DNA of 64,000 nt from Arsenophonus sp046530765 (lineage in GTDB: Bacteria > Pseudomonadota > Gammaproteobacteria > Enterobacterales > Enterobacteriaceae), in contig JBHEQS010000003.1 of assembly GCA_046530765.1 (NCBI GenBank), positions 62,001 to 126,000 of the forward strand, in the 5' to 3' direction. Shown piece after piece: positions 23,319 through 33,346 of the stretch. The notes under the pieces are model-generated. The model had not been told where the DNA came from and did no database searches. It worked only from the letters and a program-made list of their open reading frames with translations. The position numbers were made by a program, and so were the translations under genes. Each line of letters opens with the position of its first letter. Position 1 is the stretch's first letter.

Positions 23319-24167
23319 TTATAAAAGAAGAATAAAAATAATAAAACCAAATATTTTCAAATTTAATACATCTTTCATGCTATACAATCCATAATGTTTT
23401 CCTTTTAGCCATAAACAGGCTTTAACCGCTCCTTTTGCAAACGCCATTCTGCTTGACGCTTTGTGTGTTATTTCTATTTTTTCTACAATATTATCAAAAA
23501 TGACTGTATGATTACCAATAATATCTCCAGCCCTAATCGTTGAAAATTTAATTCTGTTATTTTCTGTTTTATTAGAAATATCTTTAAGATCATAAATTTT
23601 ATTATTTTTTAAATCATATCTAATTGACTTAGAAATAATATTGGCCATTTTCAAGGCTGTTCCTGAAGGTGAATCAATTTTATATCTGTGATGAGATTCA
23701 ATAATCTCAATATCACTATATTTACCTATAACTTCTGATACTTTTTCAAGTAACTTTAACACCAAATTAACACCTGCACTAAAATTTGTCGATAATACAA
23801 TTGGAATTGTTTTTGCAGCCTCATTTATCAACTTTAGTTCTGCTTCATTGAAACCAGTAGTACCAATAATCATAGCTTTCCTATATTCTTTACAAACTGA
23901 CAAATAATACCGTGTACCTTCAGGGCGTGTAAAATCAATTAAAATATCAAATTTATCTAAAGCATTAATTATGTCGTCACAAATTATAACATTCAAACAA
24001 TCAATTCCAACTAACTTTCCAGCATCAACTCCTACTATTTTTGATCCTTTTTTTCCTAATGCTGCCCCCAAAATAATGCCATTCTGCTCTGAAATCGCTT
24101 TGATTAGTTCACGTCCCATGCGACCACTAGCACCAGCAATGGCTACACGAATATCTGAATTAATCAT
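23319..24167 (-). CDS. dapB: 4-hydroxy-tetrahydrodipicolinate reductase
   Basis: NAD(P)H-dependent reductase of the diaminopimelate/lysine pathway, needed for peptidoglycan and lysine. The N-terminal dinucleotide-binding motif is IAGASGRMGREL (residues 10-21). The catalytic and substrate region is SHHRYKIDSPSGTA with His159, His160 and Lys163. HKASSRMAFAKGAVKACLWL near the C-terminus is conserved. E. coli DapB has 273 residues and ends shortly after the DVLDLNNL segment. Here the frame runs past DVLNL with an extra hydrophobic tail, KIFGFIIFILLL, giving 282. That tail looks like read-out into A+T-rich spacer after loss of the original stop. The start is ATG. rihC, which lies between ispH and dapB in E. 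coli, is gone. Confidence 0.96.
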   Translation of the reverse strand: MINSDIRVAIAGASGRMGRELIKAISEQNGIILGAALGKKGSKIVGVDAGKLVGIDCLNVIICDDIINALDKFDILIDFTRPEGTRYYLSVCKEYRKAMIIGTTGFNEAELKLINEAAKTIPIVLSTNFSAGVNLVLKLLEKVSEVIGKYSDIEIIESHHRYKIDSPSGTALKMANIISKSIRYDLKNNKIYDLKDISNKTENNRIKFSTIRAGDIIGNHTVIFDNIVEKIEITHKASSRMAFAKGAVKACLWLKGKHYGLYSMKDVLNLKIFGFIIFILLL

Positions 24168-24339
24168 ATCTTTCTCTCTTTATTAAAAAGAAATTAAAAT
24201 ATCATAAGTTAAACAATATTAACACTCATTCACGCCTAACTTAGTAATAATAGTCACTTGTAAAAAATTATTCTTAATATTGATTAGTATAAATGGATAC
24301 ATTAAAAATTAATTTAGTAAAATAGTAAATTGTCTATAG

Positions 24340-25290
24340 TTATATTTTTTTTATTTTAATACGAAGTTCTTTTGGTACTTCAAAAAACATATTTTCTTTC
24401 TTACCAATAAGATCAATAATTTCACTAGCCCCAAAAATTATTAATCGATTAATAACCTGACTAACAAGAATATCTGGCGCAGAAGCTCCAGCAGTAAGAC
24501 CAATAATATCTATATTTTCTAACCAACGTTCTTTAATATCATCAGCAGAGTCAATAAGGTAACTAGGTTTAGATGCTTTTTGTACTAATTCGGCAAGACG
24601 ATTAGAATTAGAAGAATTCTTAGAACCAACAACCAATACAACATCAGCTTTTTTAGCTAATTCACACACAGCCTCTTGGCGATTCCTGGTCGCATAACAT
24701 ATATCATCTTTGCGTGGTCCAACAATATTTGGGAAGCGAGCATTTAGCGCATCTATAACATGAACAGTATCATTAACTGATAATGTAGTCTGAGTCATAA
24801 AGCAAAGGTTATTTTCATTTTTTACTTGTAATTTCCAGACATCATTTGAGGATTCAATCAAATAGATGCCTCCTGCTGGATTATTATATTGTCCAATTGT
24901 ACCTTCTACTTCAGGATGCCCTTCGTATCCAATTAAAATAACTTCTTTACCATTTCGACTTGCGCATATCACTTCCATATGAACTTTAGTTACTAACGGA
25001 CAAGTTGCATCAAATAACATTCTAAGATGACGTTGTTTAGCTTCATTCCTAATTTTTTGAGAAACACCATGAGCAGAAAAAATTAAAATAGCTCCATCAG
25101 GCACTTCATCTATTTGTTCAATAAAAATTACTCCACGTTGCCGTAAATTGTCAACTACATAACGATTATGGACAATTTCGTGCCTTACATAAATAGGAAT
25201 ACCGTATAGAACTAGTGCTCTATTAGCAATACTCATTGCTCTATCAACACCTGCACAAAAACCTCTAGGATTAGCCAATAATATTTTCAT
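24340..25290 (-). CDS. ispH: 4-hydroxy-3-methylbut-2-enyl diphosphate reductase
   Basis: Last step of the MEP pathway: a [4Fe-4S] enzyme making IPP and DMAPP, the precursors of ubiquinone side chains and undecaprenyl phosphate. Length is 316 residues, as in E. coli. The three cluster cysteines are present: Cys12 in PRGFCAGVDRA, Cys97 in FDATCPLVTKVH and the Cys in DDICYATRNRQ. The substrate His/Thr/Glu segments YVRHEIVHN, GHPEVEGT and TQTTLSVND are intact. It starts with ATG and sits downstream of lspA after a 504-bp gap that in E. coli holds fkpB. It supplies the same pathway that ubiA uses. Confidence 0.98.
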   Translation of the reverse strand: MKILLANPRGFCAGVDRAMSIANRALVLYGIPIYVRHEIVHNRYVVDNLRQRGVIFIEQIDEVPDGAILIFSAHGVSQKIRNEAKQRHLRMLFDATCPLVTKVHMEVICASRNGKEVILIGYEGHPEVEGTIGQYNNPAGGIYLIESSNDVWKLQVKNENNLCFMTQTTLSVNDTVHVIDALNARFPNIVGPRKDDICYATRNRQEAVCELAKKADVVLVVGSKNSSNSNRLAELVQKASKPSYLIDSADDIKERWLENIDIIGLTAGASAPDILVSQVINRLIIFGASEIIDLIGKKENMFFEVPKELRIKIKKI

Positions 25291-25794
25291 TTGATTTGTT
25301 CAATTTCTGGTTAATTCAAACATGTCAATATAAAAATAAAATTTTATCCATTGACTTCTAATTAAATTCAATAGCAATGAATTTTCAATAATGTTATTAC
25401 AATTATTGGCATTTTACTTTTATTTATCACTATAAATAATATAATGACTGTTACCAAACAGAACAGATATTAATTTTTTTTGAATAATATTTTATATTAT
25501 ATTTAAATTTTATTTATCAAAAACATCTTTTAAACATAAAGTAGGTTATTTTTATCAAGATTTTAAAATAGTTGACTATTTTAAAATTATAGAAAGGTAT
25601 TTCTATAGACAGAGATAAAAATACCTACTTACATTGATTGTAAATTGAATAAAGAATTAAATCATATTTAAGTTTCATAGTAAAATTAAAAAATATCACC
25701 ATTTTATTGTAACAATATTAATTTAATTAAAAACATACTGATAGAAGTTTATAAATATCTTATAAACGTAAAATAACGATAAATTAAAATAAAC
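25291..25794. other. Eroded fkpB site between lspA and ispH
   Basis: In E. coli the peptidyl-prolyl isomerase gene fkpB lies exactly here. Nothing resembling an FKBP fold can be read in any frame. The gap instead contains a striking multi-branched inverted-repeat structure at 25539-25630. Confidence 0.6.
25539..25630. repeat. Three-way-junction structured element
   Basis: The outer stem AAGTAGGTTATTTTTATC (25539-25556) pairs with 25614-25630 over 17 bp with one bulged A. It encloses two adjacent perfect hairpins. The first is ATTTTAAAATAG / CTATTTTAAAAT (25560-25571 with 25576-25587, loop TTGA). The second is TATAGAAA / TTTCTATA (25588-25595 with 25600-25607, loop GGTA). Together they form a compact three-helix junction with short linkers (CAA and about six nt), foldable in either strand as RNA or as a DNA cruciform. 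It lies between lspA and ispH, which are otherwise likely co-transcribed. No T-run follows on either strand. I do not recognise it as a known RNA family. Confidence 0.75.
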
Positions 25795-26283
25795 TTATTT
25801 TTTATCTGTATTAATAAAGCTGTCTAGAACTATGAGCAACGCACCAACGCAAATTGACATATCGGCAATATTGAAAGTTGGCCAATGATAAATTCCAACA
25901 TGAAAATCAATAAAGTCAACTACGAAACCGTGAATTAAACGATCAGATATATTTCCTAATGCTCCACCAATAACAAATGAATAAGAAATATTAATTAACT
26001 TTTTATTAATGTTTTGACGATACATTATAAATATAAGCACTATACAAATTATAATCGATATAAACGAAAAAAACCAGCGATTCCATTCACTTATATCAGC
26101 CATAAAACTAAATGCTACTCCTGTGTTTTGAACATAATATAAATTAAAATAAGTAATTAATTGTACAGATTCATATAATTTAAAATTATTTAAAATTAAT
26201 TGCTTACTTCCAAAATCAAGAATTAATATTACAATAGTTAACAATAATAAGTAAAATCTAGTATAATAAATAAAATTTTTCAT
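25795..26283 (-). CDS. lspA: Prolipoprotein signal peptidase (signal peptidase II)
   Basis: Inner-membrane aspartic protease that removes signal peptides from diacylglyceryl-modified prolipoproteins. It has 162 residues (E. coli 164) with the expected four membrane segments (about 10-30, 68-88, 98-115 and 138-156). Conserved motifs are DFGSKQLI, the NTGVAFSF stretch, GGALGNISDR, and the catalytic aspartates in VVDFIDF (Asp123) and FNIADMSIC (Asp141). Its ATG overlaps the ileS stop by one base (TAATG), so translation is probably coupled to ileS. No lipoprotein or lgt/lnt gene is in the window. Confidence 0.97.
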   Translation of the reverse strand: MKNFIYYTRFYLLLLTIVILILDFGSKQLILNNFKLYESVQLITYFNLYYVQNTGVAFSFMADISEWNRWFFSFISIIICIVLIFIMYRQNINKKLINISYSFVIGGALGNISDRLIHGFVVDFIDFHVGIYHWPTFNIADMSICVGALLIVLDSFINTDKK

Positions 26284-29099
26284 TAAACAAACTTACGTAT
26301 TTCACCTGTACCGGCTACATTACTAACACATCTGCTACATAATTCTGCATAATCAGCATCTAAACCAATATCTGTTGAATAATGCCAACAACGAGAACAT
26401 TTTTTACCTTCAGCTTGTTGAAAATCAATTTTTAATCCAATTAGTTTGCTATTTTTAGCCAGAGATGGAGCAAATCTAATATCAACTACTTTAGCCTGAG
26501 AAGTTAATAATACGAAACGTAACTCATTTCCTAAACGATTAAGCATTTTAGCCAATTCTGTATTCGCATATAAAGTTACTGAAGCTTCCAGCGAGCTTTT
26601 TATAATATTTTCTGCGCGCGCCTGTTCAAGAACTTTATTAACCTCATTACGTATAATTAATACCTTATTCCAGAATTCATCATTTAGCTCCTCATTATCA
26701 CTCAGACCAAATAATCCAACATAATATTCTTCAGTAAATACATGCTTAGAGTGTTTGCTTGGCAATTGCTGCCAAATTTCGTCAGCTGTAAAAGAAAGAA
26801 TTGGGGCAATCCATCTAACAAGTGCCTCTGCTATATTAAATAATGACGTTTGACAACTGCGACGAGCAAAACTATCACTTTTTGCCGTATATTGACGATC
26901 TTTAATAATATCTAAATAAAATGAACCCATTTCAACTGAACAAAACTGCATTAAACGACGTACGACAGCATGAAAATCATAATTATCATAATGCATAATA
27001 ATTTCTGATTGAGCAGCTTTTGCGCGACCTACTGCCCAACGATCTAATACAACCATTTTTTCTAGTTTAATTTGATGCAAAATAGGATTAAAGCCGTTTA
27101 AGTTTGCCAATAAGAAGCGTGCTGTATTACGAATACGCCGATAAGTATCAGCAGAACGTTTTAAGATTTCATTTGAAACAGAAATTTCTGCTCTATAATC
27201 AGTTGAAGCAACCCATAGTCGTAAAATATCTGCTCCTAAATTATTCATTACATCTTGCGGACTAATAGTATTACCCAATGACTTTGACATTTTACGACCA
27301 TTTGAATCAACTGCAAAGCCATGCGTTAATACTTGTTTATATGGAGCCTTACCTTTTATTGCAGTTGATATCATCAGAGATGACATTATCCACCCGCGAT
27401 GCTGATCAGAACCTTCTAAATATAAATCAGCAGAATTATTTTTAAACTCACGTCTGACGTCTACAACAGCATAATTAGTAGATCCAGAATCAAACCAGAC
27501 ATCAAGAGTATCATATACTTTAGTATATTCATCTGCTTCGCTTCCTAATAGAGTGGCAGGATCAAGATCCCACCACGCTTGAATTCCATACTTTTCAACA
27601 TGTTTAGCTACTTCTTTAATTAATTCTAATGTATGTGGATGTAATTTTTCTGTTTGTTTATGCACAAATAATGTTAACGGAACCCCCCAAGTTCTCTGAC
27701 GAGAAATACACCAATCTGGTCGAGTTATAACCATAGATTCAATTCGTCTTTTCCCCCAATCTGGAATCCATTTAACTTTTTTAATTTCCTTTAATGATTG
27801 TTCGCGTAAAGAGTTTTTTTCCATACTTATAAACCACTGAGGTGTTGCACGAAAAATAACAGGAATTTTATGGCGCCAACAACAAGGATAACTATGATTG
27901 AATATTTCTTCATGCATTAGTGCATCTTTTGAAGCCAAAAGTTCGACTATTAATCTATTTGCTTTAAATACAAAAACCCCATCCAAACTAGGATAAGTAT
28001 TAGGCAAATAGCAACCATCTGGACCAATAGGATTTACTATTTCAAGATTATATTTTTGTCCAACAATATAATCTTCTGGTCCATGTCCTGGAGCAGTATG
28101 AACAACTCCAGTGCCTGTATCTAAAGTAACGTGATCACTTAAAATAATAGGAACTTCTAAATCCATAAACGGATGATAAAAAAACAGAAATTCTAATTCA
28201 GAACCGTTGCATTCTGCTAATATTTTCCAGTTATTTGCTGTAATACGATTCATTACAGATTCAAGCAATGATTTTTCTAAAACTAAACATTCATTATTAT
28301 TAACTTTAACTAATTGATATTTAAAATTAGCGTTAACTGCAATTGCTCGATTAGCTGGCAATGTCCAAGGTGTTGTCGTCCAGATTGCTGCAGAAATTGG
28401 TAAATTTATTGATTCTACACCAAATTTAAAATAAACTGATTTAGCATCTACTGCGACAAATCGAACATCAATAGAATATGATGACTTGTCATAATATTCA
28501 ACTTCAGCTTCTGCTAATGAAGACCTGCAAGAAGTACACCAATGAACTGGTTTAGCACCTTTAACTAAATGGCCGCGTTCAATTACTTTTCCTAATACGC
28601 GAATAATATTAGCCTCTGTATTAAAATCCATAGTTAAATATGCTCGTTTCCAGTCACCAATAATACCCATTCTAATAAAATCAGCTTTCTGACATTCAAT
28701 TTGTTCTTTAGCATATTTACGACATTTTTTTCGAAATTCAGCACTAGAGATTTTTATACCAAGTTTGTTAATAATTTGTTCAATTTTATGTTCAATTGGC
28801 AAACCGTGGCAATCCCAACCAGGAATATATGGCGAATTAAATCCAGCTAGTCCTTTAGATTTAATAATAATATCTTTTAGAATTTTATTAATTGAATGAC
28901 CAATATGAAGACTACCATTAGCATAAGGTGGTCCATCGTGTAATATAAACATTTGTTTTCCTTTCTTTGCATGTCGAATAGAGTTATATAAATCCTCTTT
29001 ATACCAAGTAGTTAACATTTGTGGTTCTCTCTTTGCTAAATCAGCACGCATAGGAAACTCTGTTTTTGGTAAATTCAGTGTATTTTTATAGTCATTCAT
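26283..29099 (-). CDS. ileS: Isoleucyl-tRNA synthetase
   Basis: Charges tRNA-Ile and edits mischarged valine. The 938 residues equal the E. coli length. The class Ia signature PPYANGSLHIGHS (His64 to His67) is present, as is the CP1 editing domain with TTTPWTLPANRA and GTGVVHTAPGHGPEDY. KMSKSLGN lies near 602. The C-terminal zinc-binding cysteines are CSRC (901-904) and CSRC (921-924), so this is the bacterial, mupirocin-sensitive type of layout. ATG start with MNDYKNTLNLP, matching E. coli MSDYKSTLNLP. It follows ribF with 40 nt between and overlaps lspA by one base, as in the enterobacterial ribF-ileS-lspA operon. Confidence 0.98.
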   Translation of the reverse strand: MNDYKNTLNLPKTEFPMRADLAKREPQMLTTWYKEDLYNSIRHAKKGKQMFILHDGPPYANGSLHIGHSINKILKDIIIKSKGLAGFNSPYIPGWDCHGLPIEHKIEQIINKLGIKISSAEFRKKCRKYAKEQIECQKADFIRMGIIGDWKRAYLTMDFNTEANIIRVLGKVIERGHLVKGAKPVHWCTSCRSSLAEAEVEYYDKSSYSIDVRFVAVDAKSVYFKFGVESINLPISAAIWTTTPWTLPANRAIAVNANFKYQLVKVNNNECLVLEKSLLESVMNRITANNWKILAECNGSELEFLFFYHPFMDLEVPIILSDHVTLDTGTGVVHTAPGHGPEDYIVGQKYNLEIVNPIGPDGCYLPNTYPSLDGVFVFKANRLIVELLASKDALMHEEIFNHSYPCCWRHKIPVIFRATPQWFISMEKNSLREQSLKEIKKVKWIPDWGKRRIESMVITRPDWCISRQRTWGVPLTLFVHKQTEKLHPHTLELIKEVAKHVEKYGIQAWWDLDPATLLGSEADEYTKVYDTLDVWFDSGSTNYAVVDVRREFKNNSADLYLEGSDQHRGWIMSSLMISTAIKGKAPYKQVLTHGFAVDSNGRKMSKSLGNTISPQDVMNNLGADILRLWVASTDYRAEISVSNEILKRSADTYRRIRNTARFLLANLNGFNPILHQIKLEKMVVLDRWAVGRAKAAQSEIIMHYDNYDFHAVVRRLMQFCSVEMGSFYLDIIKDRQYTAKSDSFARRSCQTSLFNIAEALVRWIAPILSFTADEIWQQLPSKHSKHVFTEEYYVGLFGLSDNEELNDEFWNKVLIIRNEVNKVLEQARAENIIKSSLEASVTLYANTELAKMLNRLGNELRFVLLTSQAKVVDIRFAPSLAKNSKLIGLKIDFQQAEGKKCSRCWHYSTDIGLDADYAELCSRCVSNVAGTGEIRKFV

Positions 29100-29139
29100 T
29101 TAAATTCTCAGTTTTATTTTTTTTAAAATACTTTAATTG

Positions 29140-30066
29140 TTATGAGCGAAAGAATTGTTTTGCATACATTATATCATTATTAATTTGTTGCTTTAGTTCA
29201 TCAATAGAAGAAAATCTTCGCTCGTTCCTTAATTTTTTACGAAAAATAATATCAATGTAACGTCCATAGATATTCATATTAACGTCTATAAGGTGAACTT
29301 CAATCTGCTGCCCAACTCCATTTACTGTTGGACATGTACCAATATTAGCCACTCCATTCAAGTGATGATCAGTTAAACCATACACTTCTACAACATAAAC
29401 GCCTTTAACTGGCATAACTAAATATTTAAGTGATATATTTGCTGTAGGAAATCCGATTACACTACCAAGACGTTTGCCGTGAACAACTCTACCGCTTAAC
29501 CTATAAGGGTGACCCATAAGATTCTCAGCCAAAATGAGATTATCACTTAATAATGCTTTTCTAATAGCAGTGCTACTAATTCTCTGCCCAGATTCACAAA
29601 AACTTTTAGCATTTGCTACTTTAAAACCATATTGATTACCAGCCTTACATAGATATTTAAAATCACCAATCCTATCTCTGCCAAATCGAAAATCATCACC
29701 AATTGCTAAAAATTTAACTCCTAATTTTTTTACTAGCAGTTGCGAAACAAAATCTTTAGGAGTTAATGAAGCAAATATATGATTAAATTTTACACATAGT
29801 AAATAATCAATACCATATTCAATAAAGTATTTGATCTTATCACGCAAACTAGTTAAACGTGTTGGAGCATTTTTTCCTAAAAAAAATTCTAATGGTTGAG
29901 GTTCAAAAATCATAACCATTACTGGTAGTTTCATATTTTGACCCTGTTGCTTTAAGTATTTCAATAACACTTGATGCCCTCGATGAACAGCATCAAAATT
30001 GCCAATAGTTAATACACAGCCATTATGATATATGCGAATATTATGTGTATTACGTACTAGCTTCAT
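29140..30066 (-). CDS. ribF: Bifunctional riboflavin kinase / FAD synthetase
   Basis: Phosphorylates riboflavin to FMN and adenylylates it to FAD. The 308 residues (E. coli 313) comprise an N-terminal nucleotidyltransferase domain with IGNFDAVHRGHQ (family GNFDGVHRGH; one Gly is Ala here) and RISSTAIRKAL. The C-terminal riboflavin kinase domain has GKRLGSVIGFPTANISL and GVYVVEVYG. I use the ATG at 30064-30066 because it gives MKLVRNTHN, matching E. coli MKLIRGIHN. A TTG two codons upstream is in frame but not needed. It is the first gene of the ileS-lspA operon and divergent from rpsT. No riboflavin biosynthesis gene is visible here, so the riboflavin source cannot be judged. Confidence 0.97.
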   Translation of the reverse strand: MKLVRNTHNIRIYHNGCVLTIGNFDAVHRGHQVLLKYLKQQGQNMKLPVMVMIFEPQPLEFFLGKNAPTRLTSLRDKIKYFIEYGIDYLLCVKFNHIFASLTPKDFVSQLLVKKLGVKFLAIGDDFRFGRDRIGDFKYLCKAGNQYGFKVANAKSFCESGQRISSTAIRKALLSDNLILAENLMGHPYRLSGRVVHGKRLGSVIGFPTANISLKYLVMPVKGVYVVEVYGLTDHHLNGVANIGTCPTVNGVGQQIEVHLIDVNMNIYGRYIDIIFRKKLRNERRFSSIDELKQQINNDIMYAKQFFRS

Positions 30067-30430
30067 AATCAACTCAATTATAATAAAAATTTCTGAAATA
30101 TATCATTTACTTTTTTTTGAAAATTAAGTTATAATCTTATTAATATTTATAATTAAAATATTAAATTATTATTTATTTTAAATAAAATATTTAATGCAAC
30201 TTTATTTACGTAAAATACTTAATTTAACTATTTTTTTATAATTCAAGATAATTTTTATATTTAAAACTGTATTCTTGCTCAGTAAACTGATAAAATTTTT
30301 TTATCACAACAGGTTGCATTGCTCTGAGCGCCATGCTTATTAATATAAATTAATTGATAAATGAAGGATAAAAGACATATTTATCATACTTTTATTGCCT
30401 TCTATAGAATAAATATTGGGGAGTTGAACC
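30067..30430. promoter_or_regulatory. Divergent intergenic region ribF / rpsT
   Basis: This 364-bp space must hold promoters for both ribF (minus) and rpsT (plus). A less A+T-rich patch at about 30295-30340, containing CACAACAGGTTGCATTGCTC, stands out. I cannot assign confident -35 and -10 boxes. The ribosome-binding site GGGGAG of rpsT ends the region. Confidence 0.4.
30418..30423 (+). promoter_or_regulatory. Ribosome-binding site that fixes the rpsT UUG start
   Basis: GGGGAG lies 7 nt before the TTG at 30431. No ATG is available in a usable position, so this site decides the non-AUG start, as in E. coli rpsT. Confidence 0.85.
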
Positions 30431-30691
30431 TTGGCTAACATAAAATCAGCTAAGAAACGCGCCATACAGTCAGAAAAACGTCGTCAACATAATGCTAGTC
30501 GCCGTTCTATGGTGCGTACTTTTATCAAAAAAGTTTATGCTGCCATTTCTGCTGGAGATAAAGAAACGGCAGAAAAAGCATTTAATAATATGCAGCCTAT
30601 TGTTGATCGATATTCTAATAAAGGTTTGATTCATAAAAATAAAAGTGCACGTCATAAATCAAATTTAGCAGCCAAAATTAAATCAATGTAA
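30431..30691 (+). CDS. rpsT: Small ribosomal subunit protein bS20
   Basis: Binds 16S rRNA at the bottom of the 30S subunit. The 86 residues (E. coli 87) match along their length, with ANIKSAKKRA, HNASRRSMVRTFIKKVYAA and GLIHKNKSARHKSNL, and are lysine/arginine-rich. The start is TTG, preceded by GGGGAG. E. coli rpsT also starts with UUG, and the weak start is part of its translational autoregulation. Keeping it in DNA where ATG would be easy to gain suggests the control still matters. It is divergent from ribF, as in E. coli, and is followed by an intrinsic terminator. Confidence 0.98.
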   Translation: MANIKSAKKRAIQSEKRRQHNASRRSMVRTFIKKVYAAISAGDKETAEKAFNNMQPIVDRYSNKGLIHKNKSARHKSNLAAKIKSM

Positions 30692-30703
30692 TTAATTTTG
30701 TCA

Positions 30704-30739
30704 ACAAACCGGTTAGTTAAAATCGGTTTGTTATTATTG
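30704..30739 (+). terminator. rpsT intrinsic terminator
   Basis: ACAAACCGGTT (30704-30714) pairs with AATCGGTTTGT (30721-30731) with one G:T pair, the most G+C-rich hairpin among the gene ends here. It is followed by TATTATTG. It begins 12 nt after the rpsT stop. Confidence 0.8.
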
Positions 30740-31988
30740 AAAATAACTATATTGAATCTTATAGTTTCTTATATGAAATGTCATTTCATAATTTTGTCTA
30801 TTAATATCTATATTTAATATTTTTGAAACACTTACACTATATTATGACTAGTTATTATTCAATGCTTTTGTTAATTCCTAAAACAATTAAACTATAGTCA
30901 AGATCAAGTGATAATAGATTAGTTTTTCATCATAGTAGTTAACTATTAAATTTTATATTATTTATTCATTAGATTAATGTGGACATTAAATATGATATTT
31001 CGTAAATACAATATTTACCTGTCTAATTACGTAAATAAATGATTATTTTATAAAAAATAAAAAAAACAAGTGTAAATATTTATATTCTATTTCTACATTA
31101 GAAAAATTTTATATTTTGTTAATTGCCAGACATATTGTTGACATATGAATATTTTTCTATATTAATTCTACGCACTGAAAAATAAACATGATTAACATTA
31201 ATAAATATGTTTAATATAAAAATATTAAATACTTAAAAAATATAGAAATGTGAACAAGTTAATCTTAGCATTAAAAATGCTAATAGTTTTAATAAAATAG
31301 TAAAATAAAATAATGTAAATATCAATACATAAATAATATCTAGACTTATAAGTTAAATTATTTTTGCATTCATAAACTTTTATTTCAAACATTAAACTAA
31401 TAAATGCGTTAAGAAAGTTAATAGTTTAAAGAAAAAATTTCTTAATTTATTACAAGTTAAACAATTTTATCTATTATATTGCAGTTTATACATTTATTTG
31501 AGTTTTATATAATTATCATTAATAATATTAAAATGAAATAGAATTAAATTCTATAATACATTTTTAGTATAATGTTAGCGTTTATCAAATAAAGATATTA
31601 TTCAAAAAAAATACTATTTATATAATTAAATATATAAGAATTTTCGTATTACGTAAATAAAAAACAGATTAATATTAATATTACATGAAATAATTATTAT
31701 TATTAGTGTTTATTCTTGTATGTTACAAATAATATTGGTTATTAATTTATATAATATGTTTGTAACATTATAATAATACTAATCATTATAAAATAATTAT
31801 AATTAAATATAAACATCATAAACAATTTAATTTTATTCTTCAAATAATAGATTTTGTAGTTATTGATAAATTTCTGATTTTCTGATAAAAAATTGCAAGT
31901 TTTTTGAATTATTTAAGCAAATAAATATCTTTACTTAATGTTTATAATTTTTAGTTAATATCTAAATGACTTTTATAAAAACTAAATA

Positions 31989-32047
31989 AAAGTAAATATT
32001 TTAATGTATATTGATAATATATAAATATACATTAAAATATTTACTTT
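31989..32047. repeat. Perfect inverted repeat, 24-bp stem, 11-nt loop
   Basis: 31989-32012 (beginning AAAGTAAATATTTTAATG) is the exact reverse complement of 32024-32047. It lies more than 1 kb from the nearest gene. Confidence 0.85.
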
Positions 32048-32350
32048 CAATCTTTCGCTTATTGCTAGGTATCATGGTTATCAAATTATATAACTAATAT
32101 ATTGTAATGTGGTTTATATAAAATATTTAATACATTTTCATGATACTTAATATTTTTTTTAAAACTAAGCATTTTATGTCAAAATATAGTAAATATAATT
32201 AGCTTTTACAGTTTAATGAAAATTAAATTATTTGCTATATCAATTATTTATTATAAATATATTATAATCGAAAATATACAAAACAAAATATATATAATAT
32301 AGTTAAGATATATATAGAATGATATACAAAAAAGATTTAATATTGACTTA

Positions 32351-32412
32351 TGTGGATAAGGTCACGTCTAATTTATCTTTAATTATATTTACATAAATAT
32401 AATTAAAGATAA
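32351..32412. repeat. Isolated DnaA-box sequence followed by a 19-bp perfect hairpin
   Basis: TGTGGATAA (32351-32359; TTATCCACA on minus) is the canonical DnaA-box 9-mer. Fourteen bases later, TTATCTTTAATTATATTTA (32373-32391) pairs perfectly with 32394-32412 around CA. A single box can occur by chance in 64 kb, and there is no box cluster or origin-associated gene, so I do not call an origin. Confidence 0.6.
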
Positions 32413-33346
32413 TAAAATTTATTCAAATATCATTAATATTTTTCTGTATAAACAGCTTTTATATTTATTTTAAATAATAAGATAACTAAACTATTAAATT
32501 AAATAAAAGATATGTAATATGAAAATTGAAATAGTCTGAATAAGTTAATCTATATTATTATAATATACTTGATACATAAAATAAATTTAATGAATTGATA
32601 TAATAATATGGTTTAGTAGTAACTAAAATGAATAAAATAGTGCCAATATTTATAATAAATAAAATCGCCATGAATAATAAAATAAAATAAATTTATTATA
32701 TATTTATCATGCCTAATGATGCAATTAAAAATATTATTAAATGTATAAGGTTACTGCGCAGTGAATGAAAAATATTTAAAAAAATTAAAACAAGCTAAAA
32801 TATAACTAGGAATCATAAAAAGAAATTAATAAAAAACTACATATCTATAAAAATAGTTTGAAGTAGAACAAATAATATTTTTTACTATAATCAATTATTA
32901 AGATTATATATTAATTAATAAAATTAAATATATGATAAATTTAATTAATTAAATTATAAATAACTTTAACGGCATGTTATTTACTGAAGTTTTTTAGCAA
33001 ATATTATTAAAAATATAACAAATGATATGTATTTATTACAGATCATCTAGTTAGATAAAAAGATAAAAATTTGTAAAATGTTACGATATAATAAATAATT
33101 AATTTTTTGTATATTAAGAATTTTATATAAATCAATATAAAATATATTTTTATAGTAAATAATCATGCAATTTTTTGGCATAAAGAATGAAAAAATCATT
33201 ATTAAATAATCAACCAAATAACTACATAGAATTATAATTACTAAACTTTAACTTATAATAAAAAAATAGAATTAAATACCAAATTTGAATTTTAGTAATT
33301 TTTAACTTCCCATGGCAATCAGAAGTCAAATAATCACTGAGGGATT

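Noticed and set aside
32351..32359. Chromosomal replication origin
   Set aside because: A single DnaA 9-mer with no cluster of boxes, no dnaA, gyrB, rpmH or mnmG nearby; about one such match is expected by chance.
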